A DNA stretch of 57,613 nt, from the NCBI GenBank assembly GCA_002862805.1, contig PKEA01000095.1:1-57613 (forward strand). Direction: 5' to 3'. The notes under the pieces are model-generated. The model did not search any database. It saw only the letters and a list, made by a program, of their open reading frames with translations, and was not told where the DNA came from. The position numbers and the translations under genes were made by a program. Positions 9,050 to 21,000 of this stretch are shown here, in pieces. Within the stretch, counting starts at the first letter, position 1. Every line of letters starts with the position of its first letter. The DNA is from Flavobacteriaceae bacterium (GTDB taxonomy: Bacteria > Bacteroidota > Bacteroidia > Flavobacteriales > Flavobacteriaceae).

Positions 9050-10819
9050 ATGTCAGCACACGAACACGGTCATCATAAAGAAACTTTCATTACTAAATAT
9101 ATTTTTAGTATTGACCATAAGATGATTGCTAAGCAATATTTAATTACAGGAATGTTAATGGGAATCATAGGAGTTATGATGTCTATTTTCTTTCGTATGC
9201 AAATTGCTTGGCCAGAGGAATCTTTTGAGATATTTAAAATATTTTTAGGCGAAGATTATGCTCCAGGAGGAGTTATGAGAAATGATATTTATTTAGCTTT
9301 AGTTACAATTCATGGTACCATAATGGTATTCTTTGTTCTTACAGCTGGATTGAGTGGTACTTTTAGTAACTTATTAATTCCTTTACAAATTGGAGCTAGA
9401 GATATGGCATCTGGATTTATGAATATGCTTTCATATTGGATGTTTTTTGTTTCTTGTATTATAATGATTGCTTCATTGTTTGTAGAATCTGGTCCGGCTT
9501 CTGCAGGTTGGACAATCTATCCACCATTAAGTGCATTACCACAAGCAATCCCTGGTTCTGGGACAGGTATGACATTATGGTTAGTGTCAATGGCTATTTT
9601 TATTGCTTCTTCATTAATGGGATCTTTAAACTATGTTGTAACAGTTATTAATTTAAGAACGAAAGGAATGACAATGACTCGTTTGCCATTGACAATTTGG
9701 GCGTTTTTTGTAACGGCTATTATTGGTATTGTTTCTTTTCCAGTTTTGTTTTCTGCTGCATTATTGTTAATTTTTGACAGAAGTTTTGGAACATCATTCT
9801 TCTTGTCTGATATCTTTATATCAGGTGAAGTTCTTCATTATCAAGGAGGTTCCCCGGTTTTATTTGAGCACTTGTTTTGGTTTCTTGGTCACCCTGAGGT
9901 TTATATTGTTATTTTACCTGCAATGGGTCTCGTTTCTGAAATTATGGCTTCAAGTTCACGAAAACCAATTTTCGGTTACCGTGCTATGATTGCCTCAATT
10001 ATTGCTATTGCATTTCTTTCAACAATTGTTTGGGGTCACCATATGTTTATCTCAGGAATGAATCCTTTCTTAGGTTCAGTATTTACATTTACAACTTTAT
10101 TAATTGCAATACCTTCTGCAGTTAAAGCATTTAACTGGATTACAACATTATGGAAAGGTAATTTGCAATTGAATACAGCTATGTTATTCTCAATTGGTTT
10201 TGTTTCAACTTTTATTACTGGTGGTTTAACTGGAATTATATTAGGAGATAGTACTTTAGATATTAATGTTCACGATACATATTTCGTTATTGCGCATTTC
10301 CATTTAGTAATGGGTATTTCTGCCCTTTATGGATTCTTTGCTGGTGTTTATCATTGGTATCCAAAAATGTTTGGTAGAATGCTTAATAAAACTTTAGGAT
10401 ATGTTCACTTTTGGGTAACTGTAGTTTGTGCTTATGGTGTTTTCTTCCCGATGCATTTTATAGGTATGGCAGGTTTACCAAGACGTTATTATACTAACTC
10501 TGCTTTCCCATTATTCGATGAATTAGCTGATGTTAATGTTTTAATTACCATATTTGCTATTGTTGGTGCAACTTTTCAAATTGTTTTCTTTTGGAACTTC
10601 TTTTATAGTATGTTCTATGGTAAGAAAGCTACTCAAAACCCATGGAGATCTAATACTTTAGAGTGGACAACTCCTGTAGAACACATTCATGGTAATTGGC
10701 CTGGAGAAATTCCAGAAGTTCACCGTTGGCCATATGACTATAGTAAGCCAGGTCATGAAGATGACTTTGTACCTCAGACAGTTCCTATGATGGAAGGGGA
10801 AGAAGAATTACATCATTAA
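9050..10819 (+). CDS. coxA: Cytochrome c oxidase subunit I (haem-copper oxidase)
   Basis: A 589-residue twelve-helix protein. The Cu-B/haem a3 site is visible: GHPEVY at residues 280-285 gives the Cu-B histidine, the K-helix-type tyrosine cross-linked to it, and the glutamate typical of A1-type oxidases. WGHHMF supplies the two further Cu-B histidines and HDTYFVIAHFHLV the axial haem ligands. The enzyme reduces oxygen to water and pumps protons. It is the last gene of the act-cox operon and is followed within 25 nt by a strong hairpin terminator. Subunits III and IV are encoded separately near 28.6-30.6 kb. Confidence 0.97.
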   Translation: MSAHEHGHHKETFITKYIFSIDHKMIAKQYLITGMLMGIIGVMMSIFFRMQIAWPEESFEIFKIFLGEDYAPGGVMRNDIYLALVTIHGTIMVFFVLTAGLSGTFSNLLIPLQIGARDMASGFMNMLSYWMFFVSCIIMIASLFVESGPASAGWTIYPPLSALPQAIPGSGTGMTLWLVSMAIFIASSLMGSLNYVVTVINLRTKGMTMTRLPLTIWAFFVTAIIGIVSFPVLFSAALLLIFDRSFGTSFFLSDIFISGEVLHYQGGSPVLFEHLFWFLGHPEVYIVILPAMGLVSEIMASSSRKPIFGYRAMIASIIAIAFLSTIVWGHHMFISGMNPFLGSVFTFTTLLIAIPSAVKAFNWITTLWKGNLQLNTAMLFSIGFVSTFITGGLTGIILGDSTLDINVHDTYFVIAHFHLVMGISALYGFFAGVYHWYPKMFGRMLNKTLGYVHFWVTVVCAYGVFFPMHFIGMAGLPRRYYTNSAFPLFDELADVNVLITIFAIVGATFQIVFFWNFFYSMFYGKKATQNPWRSNTLEWTTPVEHIHGNWPGEIPEVHRWPYDYSKPGHEDDFVPQTVPMMEGEEELHH

Positions 10820-10840
10820 GATAGCTTTTTTAAATATATA

Positions 10841-10875
10841 AAAATACCTTTCCATATGGAAAGGTATTTTTATTT
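10841..10875 (+). terminator. Rho-independent terminator after coxA
   Basis: A perfect inverted repeat of 13 bp (AAAATACCTTTCC / GGAAAGGTATTTT) with an ATAT loop, followed by T-rich sequence. It ends the act-cox operon. An ATG at 10856 inside the hairpin is in frame with ruvB but is not its start. Confidence 0.88.
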
Positions 10876-10885
10876 TAAGTTTGCA

Positions 10886-10893
10886 TATATTTG
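10886..10893 (+). promoter_or_regulatory. -7 promoter box for ruvB, 4 nt from the start codon
   Basis: TATATTTG matches the Bacteroidota TAnnTTTG element and sits between the coxA terminator and ruvB. Only 4 nt separate it from the ATG, so transcription would begin at or next to the start codon. No clear -33 TTG is seen. Confidence 0.5.
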
Positions 10894-10897
10894 TATT

Positions 10898-11920
10898 ATG
10901 AATGAAAATTTAGATCCAAATAAAGATAGGTTTACTCCTCAAGAAATTGATGTTGAAAAGGCACTAAGACCTTTATCTTTTGACGATTTTGCTGGACAAG
11001 AGCAAGTTTTAGAAAACTTGCAAATTTTTGTTCAGGCTGCTAATTTAAGACAAGAAGCCTTGGATCATACTTTATTTCATGGTCCTCCGGGTTTGGGAAA
11101 AACAACATTAGCTAATATTTTAGCAAATGAATTAGGTGTTGGTATTAAAATTACTTCTGGGCCAGTACTTGATAAGCCTGGTGATTTAGCTGGTTTGCTT
11201 ACCAACTTGGAGGATAGAGATATTCTTTTTATTGATGAAATACATCGTTTAAGTCCTATTGTAGAGGAATACTTGTATTCAGCAATGGAAGATTTTAAGA
11301 TTGATATCATGATAGAGTCAGGGCCAAATGCTCGTACTGTTCAAATAAACCTTAACCCTTTTACACTTGTTGGAGCAACAACTCGTTCAGGCTTATTAAC
11401 TGCTCCAATGCGTGCCCGTTTTGGTATACAAAGTCGTTTGCAGTATTATAATACAGAGTTGCTTACTTCTATTGTAGAGCGTAGTTCAGCTATTTTAAAT
11501 ATGCCAATTACAAACGAAGCAGCAATTGAAATTGCAGGTAGAAGTAGAGGGACTCCTCGTATTGCAAATGCATTATTAAGAAGAGTTAGAGATTTTGCAC
11601 AAATAAAAGGTAATGGTAGTATAGATATTGAAATTTCAAAATTTGCTTTAAAAGCACTGCATGTAGATGCTAACGGACTAGATGAGATGGATAATAAAAT
11701 ACTAATTACTATAATTGAAAAATTTAAAGGTGGTCCAGTAGGTTTAACGACTATTGCTACGGCAGTCTCGGAAAGTAGTGAAACCATTGAAGAGGTTTAT
11801 GAACCATTTTTAATTCAAGAAGGTTTTTTAATGAGAACTCCAAGAGGTCGTGAAGTAACAGAAAAAGCATATAAACATTTAGGAAAAATAAAAGCAAATA
11901 TACAAGGCGGATTATTTTAA
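10898..11920 (+). CDS. ruvB: Holliday junction branch migration ATPase RuvB
   Basis: Start set at the ATG of [10 protein letters not shown] (340 residues), matching the usual flavobacterial N-terminus; an upstream in-frame ATG at 10856 lies inside the preceding terminator. This is an AAA+ ATPase with Walker A GPPGLGKT at residues 62-69 and Walker B FIDEIH at 111-116, sensor segments, and a C-terminal winged-helix DNA-binding domain. RuvB hexamers drive Holliday junction migration together with RuvA, which is encoded 2.5 kb downstream on the same strand beyond maeB. A terminator precedes the gene and two hairpins follow it, so it is probably monocistronic. Confidence 0.97.
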   Translation: MNENLDPNKDRFTPQEIDVEKALRPLSFDDFAGQEQVLENLQIFVQAANLRQEALDHTLFHGPPGLGKTTLANILANELGVGIKITSGPVLDKPGDLAGLLTNLEDRDILFIDEIHRLSPIVEEYLYSAMEDFKIDIMIESGPNARTVQINLNPFTLVGATTRSGLLTAPMRARFGIQSRLQYYNTELLTSIVERSSAILNMPITNEAAIEIAGRSRGTPRIANALLRRVRDFAQIKGNGSIDIEISKFALKALHVDANGLDEMDNKILITIIEKFKGGPVGLTTIATAVSESSETIEEVYEPFLIQEGFLMRTPRGREVTEKAYKHLGKIKANIQGGLF

Positions 11921-11949
11921 AAATTAATGTAATTAATAATTATTCTAGA

Positions 11950-11981
11950 AAACCAAAGTTGAATACTTTGGTTTCTTTTTT
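11950..11981 (+). terminator. Terminator after ruvB
   Basis: A 10-bp stem AAACCAAAGT / ACTTTGGTTT with a 5-nt loop, followed by CTTTTTTA. Confidence 0.85.
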
Positions 11982-11992
11982 ATGTTTATTTT

Positions 11993-12018
11993 AAAGTTTA
12001 TTGAAACTTTGTTTTTTT
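11993..12018 (+). terminator. Second terminator-like hairpin after ruvB
   Basis: A 7-bp AT-rich stem AAAGTTT / AAACTTT with loop ATTG followed by a run of seven T. It would back up the stronger terminator 20 nt upstream, or may be fortuitous. Confidence 0.5.
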
Positions 12019-12088
12019 AAGGTATTTTGATCTAAATATTTAATTTTTAAAACACTCATTTAAATTTTTTTTGTTGATATGCTTATGT

Positions 12089-12096
12089 TAACTTTG
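12089..12096 (+). promoter_or_regulatory. -7 promoter box for maeB
   Basis: TAACTTTG matches TAnnTTTG, 23 nt before the maeB ATG. TTG triplets at 12071-12076 are candidates for the -33 element, but the gap (12-15 nt) is shorter than usual. Confidence 0.55.
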
Positions 12097-12119
12097 TAAG
12101 TTCATATAGATTTAATCAT

Positions 12120-14411
12120 ATGCATAAAGATACAAAAAGAAGAGAAGCATTATTATATCACGCTAAGCCTACACCTGGTAAAATTCAGGTAGTTCCAACA
12201 AAAAAATACGCTACACAAAGAGACTTGTCTTTAGCATATTCTCCTGGTGTTGCAGAGCCATGTCTTGAAATTGCAAAAGATGTTGATAATGTATATAAAT
12301 ATACTGCAAAAGGTAATTTAGTCGCTGTAATTTCTAATGGTACTGCTGTTTTAGGGCTAGGTGATATTGGTCCAGAGGCGTCTAAGCCTGTAATGGAAGG
12401 AAAAGCCTTGTTATTTAAGATATTTTCCGATATTGATGTTTTTGATATTGAAGTAGGTACAAAAGATGTAGAGCAATTTATTCAAACAGTAAAAAACATA
12501 GCTCCTACTTTTGGGGGTATTAACCTTGAAGATATAAAAGCGCCGGAATCATTCGAAATCGAAAGAAGGTTGGTTGAAGAGTTAAATATACCTGTAATGC
12601 ATGACGATCAGCATGGAACAGCAATAATTTCTTCTGCAGCTTTATTAAACGCGTTAGAGTTAGCAGGAAAGGATATTGAAAAAGTAAAAGTTGTGGTTTC
12701 GGGTGCTGGTTCAGCAGCTTTAGCATGTGCTAATTTATATGTTTTACTTGGAGTTAAAGTAGATAATATTTTGATGTTTGATAAAGACGGAATGCTAACT
12801 ACATGTAGAGAAGATTTATCGAGCTTACAATTAAAATACGCTAAGTCATGTAATCCAAAAACATTAACTCAAGCTATTCATGGCGCGGATGTTTTTTTAG
12901 GGCTTTCAGCAGGAAATATTCTTTCAGCCGAAATGTTAATGACAATGAGTTCAAATCCAATTGTTTTTGCAATGGCAAACCCAATACCTGAAATAGATTA
13001 TAATGTTGCAATTAATGCTCGTGAAGATATTATTATGGCAACTGGTCGTTCAGACCACCCTAATCAGGTTAATAATGTATTAGGATTTCCATATATTTTT
13101 AGAGGTGCTCTAGATGTTAGAGCCACTAAGATTAATGAAGAAATGAAAATGGCTGCGGTTCGAGCTTTAGCTGAATTAGCAAAAACACCAGTGCCAGAAC
13201 AAGTAAATATTGCTTATGGTGAGACTAAATTAAATTTCGGAAAAGACTATATTATTCCTAAGCCGTTCGATCCAAGGTTGATTTCTGTCGTTGCTCCAGC
13301 GGTTGCAAAAGCGGCAATGGATTCTGGTGTAGCGCAAGTTGAAATTCAGGATTGGAATAAATATGAAGAAGAATTATTGAACAGATTAGGTTCTGATAAT
13401 AAGATGATTCGTATGTTAGTTAATAGAGCAAAAACAAATCCAAAGCGAGTTGTTTTTGCAGAAGCAGACCATTTAGATGTTTTAAAAGCAGCTCAAATTG
13501 TTCATGAAGAAGGAATTGGTGAACCAATATTGCTTGGAAACCGAGAAATTATTCAAGAGTTAAAAGAGGAGATAGGTTTTGATGCTAACGTTACAATTAT
13601 AGATCCAAAATCAAAAAAAGAAAAAGAAAGAAGAGATGTTTATGCAAAATCATTTTGGAAATCTAGACAAAGAAGAGGGATTACTTTTCTAGATGCTCAA
13701 AAATGGATGAGAGAACGTAATTATTTTGCAGCAATGATGATTAACGAAGGAGAAGCTGATACACTTGTGACGGGATATTCTAGAAGTTATCCAACAGTTG
13801 TTAAGCCAGTTTTAGAGTTAATTGAAAAAGCCCCAGGTGTTGATAAAATTGCAACAACAAATATGATGATGACTAGTCGTGGTCCTATTTTTCTATCTGA
13901 TACTGCAATTAACCCAGATCCTTCAGCAGAAGATTTAGCTCGAATTGCTTTGATGACAGCAAAAACAGTAAGGATGTTTGGAATGGAACCGGTTATTGCA
14001 ATGGTGTCATTTTCAAATTTTGGCTCTTCAGCAAATCATAATTCTTCTAAAATAAGAGAAGCAGTAGCTTATTTGCATAAATACTACCCTGATTTAATTG
14101 TTGATGGAGAAATTCAAACAGATTTTGCATTAAATTCCGAGCTATTAAAGAGTAAGTTCCCATTCTCAAAATTGGTAGATAAAAAAGTAAACACATTAAT
14201 TTTTCCTAATTTAGACTCTGCGAATATCACTTATAAAATGATGAAAGAGCTGAATAAATCAGACTCAATAGGTCCAATAATGTTAGGTCTTGATAAGCCA
14301 GTTCATATTTTCCAATTAGGGGCTAGTGTTGAAGAAATGGTTAATATGGCTGCAGTATCAGTTGTAGATGCTCAAGAAAAGGAAAGGAAATTAAGACAAG
14401 GAAATCAATAA
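12120..14411 (+). CDS. maeB: NADP-dependent malic enzyme with C-terminal phosphotransacetylase-like domain (MaeB)
   Basis: A 763-residue protein that decarboxylates malate to pyruvate. Malic enzyme signatures include [12 protein letters not shown] at residues 37-48 and the metal/substrate region HDDQHG at 161-166, followed by a Rossmann GAGSAA nucleotide-binding motif. From about residue 430 the protein has a phosphate acetyl/butyryltransferase-like domain, which in MaeB-type enzymes is regulatory (acetyl-CoA sensing) and not catalytic. The length and two-domain order are normal for the family. It lies between ruvB and ruvA with its own likely promoter; the 36-nt gap to ruvA permits readthrough. 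Confidence 0.95.
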   Translation: MHKDTKRREALLYHAKPTPGKIQVVPTKKYATQRDLSLAYSPGVAEPCLEIAKDVDNVYKYTAKGNLVAVISNGTAVLGLGDIGPEASKPVMEGKALLFKIFSDIDVFDIEVGTKDVEQFIQTVKNIAPTFGGINLEDIKAPESFEIERRLVEELNIPVMHDDQHGTAIISSAALLNALELAGKDIEKVKVVVSGAGSAALACANLYVLLGVKVDNILMFDKDGMLTTCREDLSSLQLKYAKSCNPKTLTQAIHGADVFLGLSAGNILSAEMLMTMSSNPIVFAMANPIPEIDYNVAINAREDIIMATGRSDHPNQVNNVLGFPYIFRGALDVRATKINEEMKMAAVRALAELAKTPVPEQVNIAYGETKLNFGKDYIIPKPFDPRLISVVAPAVAKAAMDSGVAQVEIQDWNKYEEELLNRLGSDNKMIRMLVNRAKTNPKRVVFAEADHLDVLKAAQIVHEEGIGEPILLGNREIIQELKEEIGFDANVTIIDPKSKKEKERRDVYAKSFWKSRQRRGITFLDAQKWMRERNYFAAMMINEGEADTLVTGYSRSYPTVVKPVLELIEKAPGVDKIATTNMMMTSRGPIFLSDTAINPDPSAEDLARIALMTAKTVRMFGMEPVIAMVSFSNFGSSANHNSSKIREAVAYLHKYYPDLIVDGEIQTDFALNSELLKSKFPFSKLVDKKVNTLIFPNLDSANITYKMMKELNKSDSIGPIMLGLDKPVHIFQLGASVEEMVNMAAVSVVDAQEKERKLRQGNQ

Positions 14412-14447
14412 TATTTTTTATTTTTGGTAACAAACAGAACTTAAATT

Positions 14448-15029
14448 ATGATAACACACATACAGGGTAGATTAGTAGAAAAAACACCAACTGAGGTTGT
14501 TATTGATTGTAATGGAGTGGGTTATCATGTTAATATTTCTTTACATACTTTTTCACAATTACCTGATGGTGAAAATTTAAAGCTATTCACTTTTCTTCAG
14601 GTTAAAGAAGATTCTCATACTTTATTTGGTTTTGTAGAAAAGCAAGAAAGGGAATTATTTAAGTTCTTGATTTCTGTTTCTGGAATTGGGGCTAATATTG
14701 CTAGAACAATGCTCTCTTCGTTAGCGCCTCAACAAATTATACAAGCCATAGCTTCAAATGATGTTGCAACAGTGCAAAGTATAAAAGGGATTGGAGCTAA
14801 AACCGCACAAAGAGTAATTTTAGATTTAAAAGACAAAGTGTTAAAAGTATATAATTTAGACGAAGTTTCAATTATAGAAAGCAATACAAATAAAGAAGAA
14901 GCGTTATCTGCTTTAGAAGTTCTAGGTTTTGCTAGAAAATCTGCCGAAAAAGTAATTGAAAAAATCAATAGAGATGCTCCAAATGCTACTGTTGAAGAGT
15001 TAATTAAACAAGCATTAAAAAGTTTATAA
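14448..15029 (+). CDS. ruvA: Holliday junction branch migration protein RuvA
   Basis: A 193-residue protein with the RuvA layout: an N-terminal OB fold (MITHIQGRLVEKTP), a central helix-hairpin-helix region including SGIGANIARTMLSSL and KGIGAKTAQRVILDLKDK, and a C-terminal three-helix domain that contacts RuvB. It binds Holliday junctions and recruits RuvB. The sprA start lies only 3 nt after its stop, suggesting co-transcription of ruvA and sprA. Confidence 0.96.
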   Translation: MITHIQGRLVEKTPTEVVIDCNGVGYHVNISLHTFSQLPDGENLKLFTFLQVKEDSHTLFGFVEKQERELFKFLISVSGIGANIARTMLSSLAPQQIIQAIASNDVATVQSIKGIGAKTAQRVILDLKDKVLKVYNLDEVSIIESNTNKEEALSALEVLGFARKSAEKVIEKINRDAPNATVEELIKQALKSL

Positions 15030-15032
15030 AAT

Positions 15033-18000
15033 TTGGAAAAGACAACTATAGAAAATACGTTTTATAAATTAATACAAGTAATAAGACTTTTAATTTTTAT
15101 TGCTCCTTTTCTGGTTTTTTCGCAAGTTGACGAAGAGGAAAATGATACTATAAAAACAGGAGTCGATTTAGGAATAATTGAAGTCCCAAATCCGAAAAGT
15201 ATTGTAGAGGCTTATACTTATGATTCAGGAACAGATAGATATATTTATACCAGCTCATTTGATGGTTTCAACATTAACTATCCACTTGTCTTAACTCCTG
15301 AACAATATCAAGAATTAGTTCTTCGTGAAGAAATGCGTAAGTATTACCGAGAAAAGTCAGCAGCAACTGATGCAGCACTAAAAGGTGATACTGAAGCAGG
15401 AAAAGACCTTTTGCCTCGTTATTATGTGAATTCAAAATTCTTTGAAGCTATTTTTGGTAGTAATACTATAGATATTAAACCTACAGGTTCTGTTGAGCTA
15501 GATTTAGGAGTACGATTTACAAAACAAGATAATCCAGCATTTTCTCCAAGAAATAGAAAGACAACAACTTTTGATTTTGATCAAAGAATAAGTGTTGGAC
15601 TTCAAGGAAAAGTAGGAACAAGATTGAATGTGAATATAAACTATGATACAGAGTCTACATTTGCGTTTCAAAATTTAATTAAATTAGAGTATGGTTCTAA
15701 TGAAGATGATATTCTTCAAAAACTTGAAGTTGGTAATGTTAGTTTTCCCTTATCTAATTCACTAATTAGAGGAGCACAAAGTTTATTTGGAGTTAAGGCT
15801 CAACTTCAATTTGGTAAAACTAAAGTGACAGGAGTTTTCTCTGAACAAAAATCACAAACAAGATCAGTTACATCTCAAGGAGGTGGAACATTACAAGATT
15901 TTGAGGTTTTTGCGCTTGATTATGATGCCGATAGACATTATTTTTTATCACAATATTTTAGAGAACAATACGACAAGGCTCTTATAAATTATCCATATAT
16001 TAATAGTAGAGTTCAAATTAATAGAATTGAAGTTTGGGTTACGAACAAACAGAATAGGGTTAATTCCACAGAAAATAATTTAAGAAATATTATTGCGCTT
16101 CAAGATATTGGTGAGGGACAAATTACAGGAGTGAATTCGCAAGAACTTGTTGCAATTGATTTAATTACTAATCCAACATTTTTTAACGCTCCCGCAGATA
16201 CTCCATCTAATAATGCAAATAATAAATTTAATCCAAATCAAATAGGTAGCAATTTTTTAAATGCTAACATAAGAGAGGTTGCAACTGCTGGTAATGGATT
16301 TAATATAACTGGAATGAATGAAGGTTTAGATTATGCTAAACTTGAAAACGCCAGAAAATTAACTTCAACTGAGTTTACTTTTCATCCACAATTAGGTTAT
16401 ATTTCATTAAATCAAAAACTAGCTAATGATGAAGTTTTAGCAGTTTCGTATCAGTATACTATTGGAGATCAGGTTTATCAAGTTGGTGAATTTGGTACAG
16501 ATGGGGTAGATGCAACTCAAGTAAGTAGTACAGGTGTGCCAACATCTCAAGCCTTACTTTTAAAGTTGCTAAAAAGTAACTTAACGGCTGTTTTACAAGA
16601 AGTACCAAATAATACTTTAACAATGCCAACTTGGAATTTAATGATGAAAAATATCTATCAAATACCAGGAGCATATCAATTACAACAAGAAGATTTTAGA
16701 TTAAATATATTATATACAGATCCATCACCTTTAAATTACATCACACAATCTGGTGTAACACCGCTTCCAGCCGATGTAGCTGACACACCATTATTAAAAG
16801 TATTTAATGTTGATAAATTAAATTATACAAATGATCCTCAAGATGGAGGAGATGGTTTCTTTGATTTTGTTCCAGGAGTTACAATAGACACTCAATCTGG
16901 TAGAATTATTTTTACGACTAAAGAACCTTTTGGTGAACACTTGTTTTCAAAATTAAATACAAGTAGCGGTGAAGATTATGATATTCCATTGACATATAAT
17001 TCTAATCAAAGTAAATACGTCTTTAGAAACTTATACACCTCTACACAAGCAGCTGCACTTCAAGAAAGTGAAAAAAATAAATTTCAACTGCGTGGAAAGT
17101 TTAAATCTACAGGTGGAGATGGAATTTCTATAGGGGCGTTTAATGTTCCGCAAGGATCTGTTGTAGTTACTGCCGGAGGAAGATTGTTGGTAGAAGGGGT
17201 TGATTATACTGTAAACTATCAATTAGGAAAAGTTCAAATTTTAGATCCTTCTTTACAAGCTTCTAATACTCCAATTGAAATATCTGTTGAGAACAATTCT
17301 GTTTTTGGGCAACAAACAAGAAGATTTTGGGGTGTAAATGTAGAACATCAATTCAATAAGAACTTTTTAGTTGGAGCAACTTTATTGAATTTGTCTGAAA
17401 AGCCTTTTACAAATAAGTCTAATTATGGTCAGGAATCTATAAACAATACAATTTTTGGTATAAATACAAATTATTCTACTGAAGTTCCATTTTTTACAAG
17501 GATGGTTAATAAATTACCAAATATTGATACTGATGTTCCTTCTAATTTATCATTCAGAGGAGAAGTTGCATATTTAAAACCAGGAGCTTCAAAGGCCGAC
17601 CAGTTTAATGGTGAAGCAACTACTTATGTAGATGATTTTGAAGGTTCTCAATCTACAATAGATTTACGTTCATCAAGCACATGGAGTTTAGCAAGTGTTC
17701 CATTAGAAGGTGCTTTTGATGGAGATCCTTCTGATACTGAATCATCTTCAGACAACATAAGTATTGGATATAAAAGAGCAAAACTTTCTTGGTACTCAAT
17801 AGACCCTGTATTTTACACACAAACACCAAGTGGTATAAATGATAATGACTTGTCTTTAAATAGTACAAGAAGAATTTATATTGAAGAATTGTATCCGGTA
17901 ACTAATGTAGCACAAGGGCAATCTACAGTCGTTAATACTTTAGATTTAAGCTACTATCCTTTAGAAAGAGGAGCTTATAACTTTAACCCTACTTTAGCTG

Positions 18001-21000
18001 CAACGAATCAATTTCCGGCAATTGATGCCCCTGATAATTGGGGTGGTATAATGAGATCAATAAGTACTACAAACTTTGAACAATCAAATGTTGAATATAT
18101 TCAGTTTTGGGTTATGGACCCGTATTATGGAAATGCTGCAGCTGATGTTACAAATACAGGTAAACTAGTTTTTAATCTAGGTGAAATTGCAGAAGATGTA
18201 TTAAAAGATGGTCGTAAATTGTACGAAAATGGTTTGCCTGAAGTTGGTTCAACTCAGCAAACTATAGAAACCAATTGGGGGGAAATACCTACTTCTCAAT
18301 CTTTAATTTATGCTTTTGATACTAATGATGCTAATAGAGCAATTCAAGATGTTGGTTTTGATGGATTAACTGATGCAGAGGAAGCAGTTAAATTTCCTGC
18401 TTTTGCAGGACAACCTGACCCTGCTTATGATAATTATCAATTTTATTTAAATGCAAATGGAGGTGTTGTAGAAAGATACAAAAACTATAATGGGGTTGAA
18501 GGTAACTCACCTGTAAATGTAACCGATACAAATAGAGGAAATACAACCTTACCAGATGTTGAAGATATTAATCGTGATAACACCATGAATACGATTAATG
18601 CTTATTTTAAGTTTGAAGTTCCAATTAATTATTATCCAGAAGGTTCAACAGTTCCTACAGGTCAAGACTATATTGCTGATGTTAGAGAAGATAACGCAAT
18701 TACTCTTCCAAATGGTACAACAGGAAAAGTGAGATGGATATTGTATAAGATTCCAATTCAAGAATTTACAACGGCAAATCAAGTGGGTTCAATTTCAGAT
18801 TTTAGGTCAATACGATTTATGAGAATGTATATGACTGGATTTAAAGACGCCGTTACTTTGCGTTTTGGGGCTTTAGATTTAGTTAGAGGAGAATGGAGAA
18901 GGTATACAAATACTTTAGATGCTTTAGATGTAGATCCAGATGATGATAATACTGGTTTTGATGTTGTAGCAATAAACATTCAGGAAAATGGAAATAGAAG
19001 CCCAATTAATTATGTTACCCCACCTGGAGTCGAAAGAGAACAATTATACAATAACAATACTGTTATAAACCAAAACGAACAATCTTTATCATTAAGAGTT
19101 TATGACAAGTTAGGCGGAAGTGTTAATGGTTTACAGTTAAATGATTCTAGAGCGGTTTTTAAAAATGTTAATGTTGATATGCGTCAATTTAAAAAATTAC
19201 GTATGTTTTTGCACGCAGAAGCCTTAGAAGATCAGACTCTAGCTGATGATGAAATGGTTGCTTTCTTAAGATTTGGAAATGATTTTACAGATAATTTTTA
19301 TCAAATAGAAATTCCGTTAAAAGTAACTCCTCATGGTTCAACTGCTGCAGATGTAATTTGGCCTTCAGAAAATGAGATTGAATTGCCACTTTCTTATTTA
19401 ACGGCTTTAAAATCTTTATTAATTAGTAATCCTAGTGCCATAACTCCAGATGCTAATGGTATAAAGTTTATTAATGAATCAGATAGCGAAATTGGTTCTT
19501 CAAATAATAAATTAACACTTGGTATTAAAGGAAATCCAAACTTTGGATTGGTTCGAACAATAATGGTAGGGGTTAAAAATAGAAACGGAGGAGCTACTGA
19601 AAGAGGAGAGGTTTGGTTTAATGAGTTAAGACTTTCTGATATGGATAATAAAGGAGGTTATGCTGCTGTTGCTAATTTGGATACTAATTTTGCCGATTTT
19701 GCAAATATTTCTGCAACTACAAAATACAGTACTATTGGTTTCGGAGGTATAGAGGAGGGTCCAAATGAACGAAGTAGAGAAGAAATTTTTCAATACAATC
19801 TTGTAACGAATATTAATTTAGGACAGTTATTGCCTAAAAAATGGGGAATAAATTTACCTTTTAATTATTCTGTAGGTGAAGAAACAATTACGCCTAAGTA
19901 TGATCCATTTTATCAAGATATAGAGTTAAATCAATTGATAGATTTAGCAACAAGTGATAATGATAGAAATGAAATTGAAAGCAGAGCTATTGATTATACT
20001 AAAAGAACAAGTATTAACTTTATTGGAGTTAGAAAAGATAGAGCACCTGAGCAAAAACAACATTTTTATGATGTCGAAAACTTAACATTATCATACTCAT
20101 TTAATGAAACCGAACATCATGACTATGAAATTGAAAGCTTAATAGATCAGCAAAATAGATCATCGGTAGATTATGCATATTCATTTAAACCATTAGAAAT
20201 TGAGCCCTTTAAAAAATCTGAAAAACTAAAGAAAAACGGGTATTATAAATTACTTTCAGATATTAATTTTAATTTATTACCAGCTAGTGTTTCGTTTAGT
20301 TCAAATATTATTAGACAGTTTAATAGACAACAATTTAGATTAGTTGATGTTTCAGGAATAGGAATTGACCCTTTGTATAGAAGAAATTATTTCTTTAATT
20401 ATCAATATGGTTTTAATTATAATTTAACTAAATCATTAAGGTTTAATTATACTGCTGCATCGAATAATATTGTTCGTAATTATTTAGATGAAAACGATAC
20501 TCCAATTGATGGTTTAGATATTTGGGACGATTATTGGGATATTGGTCAGTCAAATCAACACAACCAGCAAATAGTTGTAAATTATGATTTGCCAATAAAT
20601 AAAATACCAGCTTTGGCTTTTGTAAAATCAACATATTCATATACTGGCGATTATAATTGGCAACGTTCTTCAGATGCCTATTCATCAATTGTGGCTGAAA
20701 ACGGAACTACTTATGCTTTAGGAAACACAATACAAAACGCAAGTTCTCATAAATTAAACACTACATTTAATATGGATTTGCTTTATCGATATATTGGTTT
20801 GACAGGAGCGAAGAAATCAAAAAAGAATAAAAATACTAAACCGTCTGCAATACCTTTGCCTGGACAAAAAATTACAGCTTTAGATAAGAAATCTGACTCT
20901 GAAGGTAACGTGTTTTTGAAAGGTTTAAAAGGAATTTTAACAAGCGTTAAAAATATTCAGGCTAACTATTCAGAAAACAGCGGTACTGTTTTACCGGGTT

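Noticed and set aside
9436..9989. Small plus-strand open frames inside coxA
   Set aside because: They lie in another frame of a strongly conserved gene, have no promoter or family resemblance and are shadows of the AT-rich coding sequence.
10856..10897. Longer RuvB start at the ATG at 10856
   Set aside because: It lies inside the perfect hairpin that terminates the coxA operon and adds residues unlike any RuvB N-terminus; the ATG at 10898 fits the family.
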